NCBI GenBank assembly: GCA_903813345.2 | Contig: CAIIXF020000010.1 | Location: forward strand, 32,206,425-32,270,424 | DNA from: Owenia fusiformis | Taxonomy: Eukaryota > Annelida > Polychaeta > Sabellida > Oweniidae | Length of the DNA: 64,000 nucleotides | Direction: 5' to 3' | Part shown: one piece after another, positions 21,779 through 31,292 of the stretch | Layout: each line of letters opens with the position of its first letter | Position numbering within the stretch: position 1 is the stretch's first letter | Notes under the pieces: model-generated | Told to the model about the DNA's origin: nothing | What the model saw: only the letters and a program-made list of their open reading frames with translations | Databases searched by the model: none | Program-made: the position numbers and the translations under genes

Positions 21779-22535
21779 AATATTAAGAGTACTTCACAAT
21801 TTATTTTTTTAACTCATATGTTTCGTTATATTAAAGAAAATTACCTACTCCATGCAATGTATATATATCACTTGCGGGTGACCTTCACTTCTAATTGAAG
21901 TCCAATAACGCTAGGAAGAAAAGCTATTGAAAACGGCGCCAGAGTATCATAGTCTAAAATATGCCATTTCTTTTTAACTTTTTAATGGCATGATTTAGTG
22001 AGACGATTAATTTTGCACCTGTTTTCAGCATAACTCTGAATGTGTTAATATTATCTGGATGTATGGGGTCTTTGTAATTTTTTTCATGAAAAAATAGTGT
22101 TATTTTCTTTCAGCTGTACCGGATCAGTTCCACAGTTCATATTTGCAACTGCTCCGTCACAACGGACAAAAAATTAAGCATTAATTAAGCACCCAATACA
22201 TCAATATTTTATTATTACCTTCAGAGTTATGCTGAAAACATGTGTAAATATTCGTATCATGCAATTAAAAGGTTAATAAAGAAATGGTACATTTTAGAGT
22301 TTGAAACTCTGGCGCCGTTTTCAATAACTTTTACTCCTATCGTTATGGGACTTCAAATAGAAGTGAAGGATACTCGAAAATGATATATCGATTGCATGGA
22401 GTAAGTACTTTTCTTTGATAAAATGAAACATATTAGTTAAAAAATAAATTATGAAGTATTCTTAGTGTTTTTATAAAAAAATAACATGCTCCGTCACAGC
22501 GGACAAATCTATCAATACCAGCCTGTGATATTAGG
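21724..22535. repeat. Large imperfect palindrome, arms about 400 bp
   Basis: The left arm (21724 to about 22130) and right arm (about 22150-22535) are reverse complements along nearly their whole length, with moderate divergence. Both outer ends carry the same coding piece (SQAGIDRFVRCDGAC): on plus at 21724 and on minus at 22530. A third short copy of the TGTGACGGAGCA segment lies at the centre (22150-22175). It arose by inverted duplication of an exon end and its 3' flank. Confidence 0.78.
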
Positions 22536-23019
22536 AAGTTTGAACTTGCAATTTTTTTCACAACCTAAACGCAAAAAATGAGATCAGTTTTGCCGCGAAT
22601 CCAGACTCGTCTTTTGTATTTTGTTAACTACCAATGAAGGTGAGCAATGGCTCTTTGGTATATCCTGTATGGTCGTAATTAACGCATGTGACCATGGGAG
22701 GTAGACCCAGGAAGCCATCCTTAATGGAGTACTGTGTTCTTTTCACAAACCATGGCCTTTTTTACACGTTTTGGACAACTCTGTGAAACGCCCTGTCCTG
22801 GAGTACTTTACGCAAACAAACAGTCTCGTCTTATATCTAATCGGGTAAAACGGTTTTATTACATCTTTAATACCCCCATATAATATTCCATTTCCATTGA
22901 TACTTATATTATGAATAAATGAGATATGTCGATCAGGCCATCTATATTACCTTCATATTTATAACAAATGAGACGTGGCAATGATGGCAAAGAAATATTA
23001 AATTTAATTTCCACAAAAT

Positions 23020-23300
23020 ATTGTACACTGGCGGATCTGGGGGGGGGGGGGGGGGGGGCGAAAAAAGGCCTAAAGGCCCAAAAAGTGGCCTTTGGTCATT
23101 TTTTTATTTAGGCCAAATTTTGAAGAAAATGTTGGGCCCATTTTTGGTTTTAGGGGCCCTTGCATCCACAGAATCATTTCTAATTCCTTGCTCAATTTGT
23201 ACTTTTTGGGAGTTTTGCTCTGGCAAACATACGAGATGAGTCGCTGCACCTTTAGGGAGAATGGCCCGGAATGGGTCAAACTAATTAATTGCAACATTGA
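23020..23300. repeat. G-tract and GGCC-rich repeat
   Basis: About 19 consecutive G at 23039-23058 lead into sequence rich in AAGGCC/GGCCTTT words. It is open in several frames but composition-driven. No gene is supported. Confidence 0.45.
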
Positions 23301-23559
23301 TGTTGGTACATCGATGAGTTCGAAACCTTCACAGTGTATGTTGCTCCCGGGATATTGCTACCATATCCCAGAAGGTTTCTATAGAGTAACGAGGATTGCA
23401 CAATGCTCACGTACGATGATGTACAATAGAGAGTTTAAGCATATATATAAAATCCAAACGGCAACCTAGACGTATCAATTGCCCATATACAAATGCATGT
23501 AATATGCAGCATGTAATACAACATTGGTAGTTCTATAGCTGGTTGTATGGGTCTGATAC

Positions 23560-25490
23560 ATATTTTAAACAAGCTCATTTGGGAAGACATGGGGCTGACA
23601 AGATAAGTAATAGGATGTTTAAGCTTTCGATCGGCACCCGCCTTGCATTTACCTTGTCAACATTGATTAATAAGATATTTTTGACCAAACAGTTTCCGGA
23701 TTGTTGGAAACGTGGTAATATCATACCAATCCATTAAAAGAATGATCAAAACACCCCTCTAATAATAGACCTGTAACTTTACTTTGTTGTATATCAAAGG
23801 TTACTGAAAGAATTATTTTTAATCAGTTATTCCAATTTCTCAGTGCTCAGAACCTTCTTTACAACTTACAAAGTGGATTTGTTCCAGGGCTTACTTGGAA
23901 AATCGAAGAGACAGAGTCGTGATAGATGGTCAAGAATCTCCATGGTCAGATGAGAACTATATCAATTCAGGAGTACCCCAAGGGTCCATGTTGAGCCCAT
24001 TGCTGTTTATTTTTTACATTAACGATATTCCTGACAAAATTAATTTTAAATGTTACTTATTTGCTGATGACACTTCAATTACTCAGATGCGAGTAGGTAG
24101 TTACCAGTTTCACCACCAGGTGGCTGATTCGGGGGAATTAACATGGCAGGGTATTACAAAATTCCCTTAAACTTGAATATGCATCAGTTTTAATGGTTCA
24201 GTTTTCATATTACCTTTATGTATCTAATAGTTATACAAATTAAAATATGTCAAGTAAAAGAAAATATCTGCTCAACACAAGAAAAGATATTTCACTTTTT
24301 GTGGTTTTACAACATGGGCTCTATGGGGAATCTCCCCGACCTAGAAGTCACATTTTCAAAGAAAATTAAATTTTCAAAGTTGATAAACTCTTTTCAAAAC
24401 CACATTTCTAAATGTAATTTTACATGTTGATTCCAAATATGACATCAGTTTGACTGAATTGTGAATTTTTAATGACGTAAATCAAGATTATTTCTACTCG
24501 CATCTGGGATATTTACCAGCTTTTTAATGAGGATCATTACAAACTGACCCAAATGATATCTACAAGTAGTCAGAAAAGTGGAAATTACAGTTTAAGGCCA
24601 GAAAAAGTGCTGAAATAACCTTCTTTAACCCTAGAAAATTAGAGTTGCAAACCCCACCAATTATATTTGGGGGTGATCAAATTCCAAAAGTAAGTGAACA
24701 CAAACACCTTGGGTTAATTTTTGACCAAAATTTGACATTTTAACCACATATTGTTAATGTTACGAACAAAATAAACAATTTATTAAACCACTTAAAGAGT
24801 TATCAAGAAAAATCAGTGTTAAACACCTTCAGCTTATGTTTAAATCATATATCTTACCACATTTTGATTTTTATGATATTTTATATGGCTGCGCGAACTC
24901 CATTATTCTAAAATGTCTCGATCGTTTATATTATAAAGCAGGTGTCATACATGGATCGTCCACAATTAAAACACTTTATACATTAAATTGGCCAACTCTT
25001 GAAATTCGCAGAAGACTACATAGGATGTTTCTTGTCTTTATAGTTAGCAAGGGAAAGACGCCTCGTTATGTGACTTCTATCTTTGAAAAATTCAAAAGAC
25101 CCCTTACAAGAGGCCCAAGGTCAACTTTACCACATCTCACACCACTGAAAAAGTCCTCAGTCCAATCAAGATCAAATATTTAAAGCACACTTACACGCTT
25201 GTGATTTTGTAAATGTTCTGTCGCCTGATTGTGCTTAACGCCATATCAATGAAACCACAATGCATGTATTCTTCTCATGTCCTCTTCGAAAAAATTATCT
25301 TATTACTTTGGGACAGCAATTTTGTGATCTTAATCTTGGGTATAGGAACTTGTGCAAAAATAGTCAGGAGAAATTAAACTTCATTTTATATGGCCATGAA
25401 ACACTCTCGTATGAGCAAAACATTGATGTTTTGAGGTTAAGTGCAGTGTTTATCAGGATGTGTTGAGGGACCCCAGGCAGACAAGTGGCA
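23560..25490 (+). pseudogene. Broken LINE with internal deletion and insert, LINE copy D
   Basis: Reverse transcriptase pieces are CWKRGNIIPIH (about 23702), VTLLCCISKVTERII (about 23774), LQSGFVPG (about 23867), then after a deletion of the core palm start, GVPQGSMLSPLLFIFYINDI (about 23970) and LFADDTSIT (about 24058). A 423-bp insert splits the frame there. C-terminal sequence resumes at 24507 (HKHLGLIFDQNLTF, then PHFDFYDILYG at about 24850, and a terminal HVFFSCP at 25263). It is closely related in layout to the near-intact LINE at 58.4-63.2 kb. It is inactive. Confidence 0.86.
24084..24506. mobile_element. 423-bp TIR element inserted in LINE copy D
   Basis: CAGATGCGAGTAG (24084-24096) and its exact reverse complement (24494-24506) bound a segment that separates two consecutive parts of the LINE reverse transcriptase. 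There is no coding capacity. No clear target duplication was found, so the superfamily is open. Confidence 0.6.
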
Positions 25491-26800
25491 GTATTTTTAT
25501 CAGATTACTTACAGCCCCATCCTCCGATTACAGGGCTTCAAAATCCAGATTATACTCTTTCTTTTTACCCCCTGCGATAAGCAGTTAGCATTTCCCCAAT
25601 TAAGAACTCGCAATCTGACTGACTGTCGCAACACTGCGACAGAAATCATGCATAAGTCATTGCGCATAATTAGATCACATGATTCAGTTTAATCGGGCGC
25701 TTCCAAATTGGTTATAGCAGGGGGAGAAGGAGGTACGGATTCTTGACACCTGCTTAGGAGGATGTTACAGCCCCAGTCTAATTCTTATTTTTACTCATGC
25801 CAAAGTGGCGTATAATGTTTCAAACAAAGCCGCTCATATGGATTGTTACAGTATATATTTGATTAATGAAAATAAAGTTTCGATAAAAAAGACAAACCCT
25901 ACTATCACAGCTAAAGTTTCTTTTGATGTGTGCTGTAAATCATGGCCGGGCAACATTATATTAAAACATATTTCATCTCAGAGATGCAAATCCATGCCTT
26001 ATTCATCTGTGTTTGTATTTGAGTTGGCTGCAGTGCATTATAACACAATCCTGTAAAATATGACACACATTGACCTTGATTGATGATATTCCCAGTTTAG
26101 TTTCAAGGAAGAAATCATTAATATATTGCAAATTTGTAAGCAGGAAATGTTGCTGCGAAATCTGATAAAAGTGTCAAATATATAGGATACGATACACTAT
26201 GTTGGCTTCGGAAGTTAATACGTTTATTATTTTTATTTGCATATATTATGAGTTTCTTACATGATTGTGGATTGCTTCGGAGGTGAGCAATCGCTAATTT
26301 GAAAAAAACTGGAGATTGCATTAAGATGGTTTACATTTGTCGTATGTTGAAAATTTTAAATAGCTAAAGATTCATAGAAAAAATAACAAAATATTTTTTT
26401 ATGTTCTAAAAACACAAATTATGCTGTATATTTACTAAAAAGCTAAATTGCATACAGGTTCGTCTGGATTATAGTCTTTATTAGAATCAACAGCAATTCG
26501 ATGTTTTCAATAGTCCTTAAAATTGCGTGCTACATTTTATATATAGTAAAATCAAAATCAAGATGTTCAATACTTATTTATGCGTGTACGCTTTTCATAT
26601 ATAGTAATAGGTAATTCACCTTCGGAGGTAACTTTGCAGGTCAATAACTATATACCATGACATTGTTGCCACAACTAATTATTTACTTTTTATGATAAAG
26701 GTGGAGAAATTGTCTTATTATCGGGAATTATTGATTATTTGAATATTCATTGCTAGTAGGCTTTCATTAAACCAAAATCAGTTTGAATCAATACAATTGA
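25490..26800. other. Intergenic stretch with no recognised gene
   Basis: Short frames only, none with splice signals or a recognisable product. Confidence 0.4.
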
Positions 26801-26807
26801 TTGGTTT

Positions 26808-26866
26808 CGCGTAAACCGATCGATCCTGCTGTATCTTTAAAGTAATTTGATGGCACTTGGCCAGAA
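26808..26866 (-). pseudogene. Relic of exon 3 of the secreted-precursor gene
   Basis: The segment from GATCCTGCTGTA to GGCACTTGGCCA nearly repeats 27361-27405, which lies inside exon 3 of the precursor gene at 27326-29353. Sequence downstream also resembles that gene's 3' flank. It is a partial tandem duplication. Confidence 0.6.
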
Positions 26867-26914
26867 ATTGTTGTCACATCAAATTATTTACTTTTTAGGT
26901 CAAGTAAAAGTGAA

Positions 26915-27200
26915 GAATTTGTATTATTACCACCTTGCCGGGCCAGTTCTAGGGGTTTTAGTGCTAGTTAAAAAGGCATTCATTTTACTATATCGACCTG
27001 AATATGTGACGTCATAGTGGCGGTCAATGATGACTGGCAATTTTCCCTGGGAAATTAGATATCGTTCAGTACGTAAGATTTTCTTGCTGTTTCAGCCTTG
27101 GTCATTAACGGTGGTAATAGTACTAATAACATCATTTCTGCGGGCAATATAGTGAAACATTGGACCGAGGGCCGATATTTCACTTATTGTACTATTGTTG
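26915..27200. repeat. Dispersed repeat downstream of precursor gene 1
   Basis: 26920-27003 (TTACCACCTTGCC... to ...ATATCGACCTG) is the reverse complement of 30117-30203. 27141-27175 (GGGCAATATAGTGAAA, GGACCGAGGGCC) is repeated in direct orientation at 30075-30108. Confidence 0.65.
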
Positions 27201-27325
27201 CGGTAAATATCGATTTTATTTTAAAATATATAGTTTGTAGCGAACAACAAGCATGTTAAAAAGTAATGTGTCTTCAAAGATTCCCGACTCACTCAATTTT
27301 TAACAACAACAACGCTTTTAAAAAT

Positions 27326-29353
27326 TTAAAATGTTTTTTTTGGTTTCCCGTAAAGTTTTGTCGATCCTGCTGTAGATTTAAAGTAATTTGACGGCACTTG
27401 ACCACACTTGAAATAGGACATGTAGATTTTGCGACAGCCTTCCACCCATTTGTCATTTCCCTTTTTGTTGTCCAAATTGAGCAATAAGGAGTCACCCTTG
27501 GAAAAAGTGAGATCACCACTTTGAAGTGCGTTCCTCATTGTAGCTATTGCCTCATAGTAATGCCATTCTGTATCCTACAAAACATAATAATGCTAGGCTG
27601 ATTCTTACAAAATATAATAATGCCATCCTGATTCCTAAAAAACACGATAATGCCAAACTGTTTCCTACAAATCATGATAATGCCAAACTGATTCATACAA
27701 GATATAATAATGCCATTCTGTTTCCTACAAAACATGATGATGCGAAAATGTTTCCTACAAAACATAATAATGCCAAACTGTTTCCTACAAAACATGATAA
27801 TGCCAAACTGTTTCCTACAAATCATGATAATGCCAAACTGTTTCCTACAAATCATGATAATGCCAAACTGATTCATACAAAATATAATAATGCCATTCTG
27901 AATCCTACAAAACACGATGATGCGAAAATGTTTCCTACAAAACATAATAATACCAAACTGTTTCCTACAAATCATGATAATGCCAAACTGATTCCGACAA
28001 AACACATGGAGGGATTCATATTTATCTTTCTTAAATCCTTACTTCCTGAATGCTTACTTTTTACTTGTCTGTCCAATCTAATATATAACCAAAACGGTCG
28101 TTTTTATTCTCAGGTTAATCTTAGAGTAAACGTTGGAGTTCCGATGCTTGGCCCTTGCAAAAAGTTTCATTAAAAATATGTTATTTTAGTGATTTTGTAT
28201 CTTTTAGGTGATTTTATCGAAAATATCTTGCAATGTGTGAAAATAATTTAAGCCCAAGACTCAATGCATTGTGGCTGCTTCATTCCACTCAGATGTTGTT
28301 TCCTAAACTTTGCATTCCCCCTGCAGGGTCATTCAAAAGATTTGGAAACAACATCTTCGAGGAATGGTTCAGCACACAATGCACCGAGTCCAAGCCTCAA
28401 ATCCTTAAACCACAAGTATTTATTAACTTACTCTCTTCTCAGCTTCTAACTCCACTTCGTTTACTTCATGGTCAAGTTCCGCCTCGTTTACTTCACGGTT
28501 TTCTGCTTCAATTAACTTTTCGGCGTAGCTTAAAATCGTCCTAAATAGCAAAGTAAAAATTCATGATTTTATTTGTAAAGCCCCAGTCACATTTGCTACG
28601 AAGACCCTCCTGGTACCCCAAACAAATGTTAATAACTCCGTCTTCCCACATGGATTTGACATCATATTTGGCACAATTGAATCTTGTTCAATAGAGTTTC
28701 ACACAATAAAGTTTCATCGTTTTATGTTAAATGGTCACGAATTTAAAAACATTCACCAGATGAGACCAGTATTTTGAGGAGGTTTTGTAAAATAGCCACA
28801 AAATCGTGGTCATTTGAAACAGACCAATGAAACTTGGTAGAATGTAAAAAAACATAAAGCAAAGTTCAATCATGCTAAATATGATGATATGATAATTCCC
28901 CATCAAAGTCCCTTCTAGCAGCGTTTGGGTCCCCAGTTGTAAAACGCGCTTCTCACAGCTTGGGAGGGACTCTGCATAACCGAATAATGTACCAACAGAG
29001 ACATTTTAGTTTCGCTTTGTATGGAGCACATTTGAAGAAAATGGTGTAATATGAGACTTACAATACTTGATTTTCAAACATATGGTAGGTCTAAAATTCA
29101 AAAATGTTCAAATCACCATTCAATTGAAAATAATCAATCTTTTTGTTGCTATGTTGCAACACTTCAAAAATATTCAAATCATCATTAAATGGAAAACGAA
29201 TCAATTTTTAGTTGCTGTGTTCTGTATTATTTTCCCTTTCCCTTTAGAACCTGTGCATACATATAATACATACCCAAAGTCATCAGTTGGTGCAGAACAT
29301 CCGATGTTCGCAAGACACACGAGTGCCAGTCCTACTAGTATCATGGTATTCAT
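27326..29353 (-). CDS. Small secreted precursor, copy 1 (signal peptide, acidic segment, KR, mature domain)
   Basis: Three exons: 29353-29274, 28540-28432 and 27574-27326, with GT-AG introns in phases 2 and 0. The product is 145 residues. Exon 1 encodes a signal peptide (MNTMILVGLALVCLANIG). Exon 2 encodes an acidic, helix-prone segment rich in Glu and ending in Glu-Lys-Arg exactly at the exon border. Exon 3 encodes about 82 residues starting DTEWHYYEAIATM, with two Cys ten residues apart (EGCRKIYMSYFKCGQ) and a basic C-terminus. This layout is that of a prepropeptide cut at the dibasic site, which is inference. The mature domain matches nothing I recognise. A paralog lies in opposite orientation at 34358-40043. 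The last intron ends in a 15-copy minisatellite. Confidence 0.8.
27558..28007. repeat. 30-bp minisatellite, 15 copies, derived from a splice acceptor
   Basis: Fifteen contiguous 30-bp units, with plus-strand consensus near TAATGCCAAACTGTTTCCTAC followed by AAAACATGA. On the minus strand each unit contains TTTGTAGGA, and the first unit is the actual 3' splice site plus first codons of exon 3 of precursor gene 1. A higher-order pattern of six units (180 bp) is visible: the GCGAAAATG variant recurs at 27738 and 27918. Because 30 is a multiple of three, long spurious frames appear on both strands. Confidence 0.92.
28562..28995. repeat. Intronic repeat in precursor gene 1
   Basis: It starts with GCCCCAGTCACATTTGCTAC. 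A similar CCCCAGTCACATTTG occurs at 33890 and resembles the arm end of the foldback at 15298. Parts (ACAAATGTTAAT and its complement) recur near 32100 in inverted orientation. Boundaries are uncertain. Confidence 0.4.
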
Positions 29354-29520
29354 TTTCAGACTTTATTGACTTCACGGCGGCTCAGCCTTACTTTCTGCCT
29401 CGGAAACTGATCGATGAATAAAAAACCGGTTTGCTTCACAGTTAATATATTCATACATGAATGCGTTGGTACTGGTTCAACAGGTCAATGATGGACATCC
29501 AATCCCATTTTAACGAAAAC
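29354..29520 (-). promoter_or_regulatory. Putative promoter and 5' UTR of precursor gene 1
   Basis: Upstream of the ATG the minus strand shares blocks with the region upstream of precursor gene 2: ACAACGCATTCAT-like, then ACCGGTTTTTTATT, ATCGATCAGTTT and GAGGCAGAAAG. A T-rich TATA-like stretch lies about 20-25 bp before an Inr-like TCAGTTT. Conservation between two divergent copies supports function, but the start site is inferred. Confidence 0.5.
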
Positions 29521-30063
29521 GATACATTCATTTTTGTCTGTTTTACACAATATAAATGTTAGGACTGTGGCCAAAGAAATAGAACAGAGAAGTATTGGGA
29601 ATACACGGTACAAGGTTAGCTTAAGTTGAAGTTCCCCGTACGACCATTATTGAAATAAAAAGATGGACGCCAAAAACATTATCAATCCAATATGAACCAT
29701 TAGAAAACAGTTCTTCCAGTGTCGTAGGACAATCATGTCAAAATAAAAACGGGATTTTATAACCAGTTGAAAATATGTTTTGGCAGATTTTCATTAGACC
29801 ATCGAATACGGTTTTTGAATAATGAGAAAATGTGCTCGATAAGATAAAACTCTTTTTACTCGTTAGAGATCCCTTACTATAATATTTTCCGATTTCTAAT
29901 TTTAAAGAATCATGGTTTTTATGGTTTACAGATTCAGATAATATTGGTATAGTCAGTTAAAATTATCCCTTTAGGTCCAGACCCTTCAGGTTGTGCTTAG
30001 GATTTTAGCTGCCTTGATAGGTATCGAAAACCATGTGTGGTTCATTGGATGAGATGCTAACAT

Positions 30064-30205
30064 CAATTTCGAAGGGCAATATAGTGAAATATTGGACCGA
30101 GGGCCGAAGGCATATTGCTCAGGTCGATATAGTAAAATAAATGCCTCCTAAACTACATGTAGCACTAATACCCCTAGAACAGGTCCGGCAAGGTGGTAAT
30201 AATAT
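30064..30205. repeat. Second copy of the dispersed repeat seen at 26915
   Basis: It contains GGGCAATATAGTGAAA and GGACCGAGGGCC in direct orientation, followed by an inverted match to 26920-27003. Confidence 0.65.
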
Positions 30206-30275
30206 TATATCAGCATTATTTTCATTGTACATTGTATACATGTATCTCCTTTTCAAAAAGAGCAATAAAGATGTA

Positions 30276-30870
30276 CGAGGGTTAACCCAGAAGTAATGCA
30301 CCATATGCTCTAACTTTCTTTGATATTCTTCAATTCAGCTGAAATTTTGTGTATAATTGCAATTGGAGTGTTATCTGTTATATCCTGAAGTTTCAGCATC
30401 ATATGTTAATTTTAAGTATTGAAATGGTTGCTATAGCAACACGGGGGTAGGGATGGATGGGGCACAGGTACCAAATGTTTTAATCGTCGAAAGCTCTAAA
30501 GTGTTATTCTATTTATATTTCTCTGTTTTATATGATCAAAATACTTTGGAAATTTGGAAATTTATCCAGCATGATTTCAATGATGATTGGACCCTGGATG
30601 ACAACTCCAAACCTGGGAGGCCAAACACCTCAATTTGTCACAGTGGAAGAAATTGGTAAGAGCGTATTATGACTGGGTAAGAAGGCATCAAAAGTCCAGC
30701 ACATGCAAAGGCTAATATTTTGAGAAAATGAGCCATACCCAAACTCACCAACTTGATTTTATTATAATATCAAGATAGTATTATCAATCAAAATAAAACT
30801 TTGCGAAATAATCAAAATATATCTCGCTAATAAATATTCATACAGAACATTACTTCTGGGACAACCCTCG
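30276..30870 (+). mobile_element. Internally deleted mariner relic with TA target duplication
   Basis: Terminal inverted repeats (CGAGGGTTAACCCAGAAGTA at the left; TACTTCTGGGACAACCCTCG at the right) are flanked by TA on both sides. A frame at 30453-30659 ends FNDDWTLDDNSKPGRPNTS, which resembles the end of the mariner transposase N-terminal region (DGR..LEDNPRSGRPSTS). The catalytic part is missing. It is a non-autonomous, decayed Tc1/mariner copy. Confidence 0.75.
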
Positions 30871-31119
30871 TACATACATAAATAACGTTCATATTTTCCA
30901 TGGTTGATCATGAACTTTTGAATTGAAGTTTAAAACTAAAAACGTGACAAGAAGTTAGCCAAAATATTTAAAGCGATATGGTGTGACCATACGTTTTTCA
31001 TAACAATCGTCGAAAAACTTAGGTAATAATGTTGTTTATTGCCAAAAGGGTTATTATCAGCGCACAGTCAAACTGTTCTAGTCTCAGTGTTAATAAGTGT
31101 TTAGTCTCTTTTTTAAATA

Positions 31120-31292
31120 GTTTAAATAGTTTAATTTAGTTTAAAAGTTTAGTTTAAAAAGTGTTTATGTGTCGCTGACATTACAAATCCATTTTAAAAA
31201 TACATAGTAAAAACAACATTTTGTAACATCACTAAACTAAACTAAACTAAACTAAACTAAACTAAACTAAACTAAACTAAACTAAACTAAAC
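31120..31292 (-). repeat. LINE 3'-end fragment joined to a (CTAAA)n microsatellite
   Basis: 31147-31234 matches 46877-46977, which is the 3' end of the minus-strand LINE at 47-48.9 kb (shared words GACATTACAA, AACAACATTTTGTAACATCAC). It is followed by about twelve CTAAA units (31231-31292). Confidence 0.7.

Noticed and set aside
27558-28007. Regular 30-bp repeats suggesting a CRISPR array
   Set aside because: Units are contiguous with no spacers, and the genome is animal.
27544-28173. Long open frames on both strands (153 and 208 codons)
   Set aside because: They follow from a 30-bp tandem repeat with no stops; composition is purely repeat-driven and the array lies in an intron.
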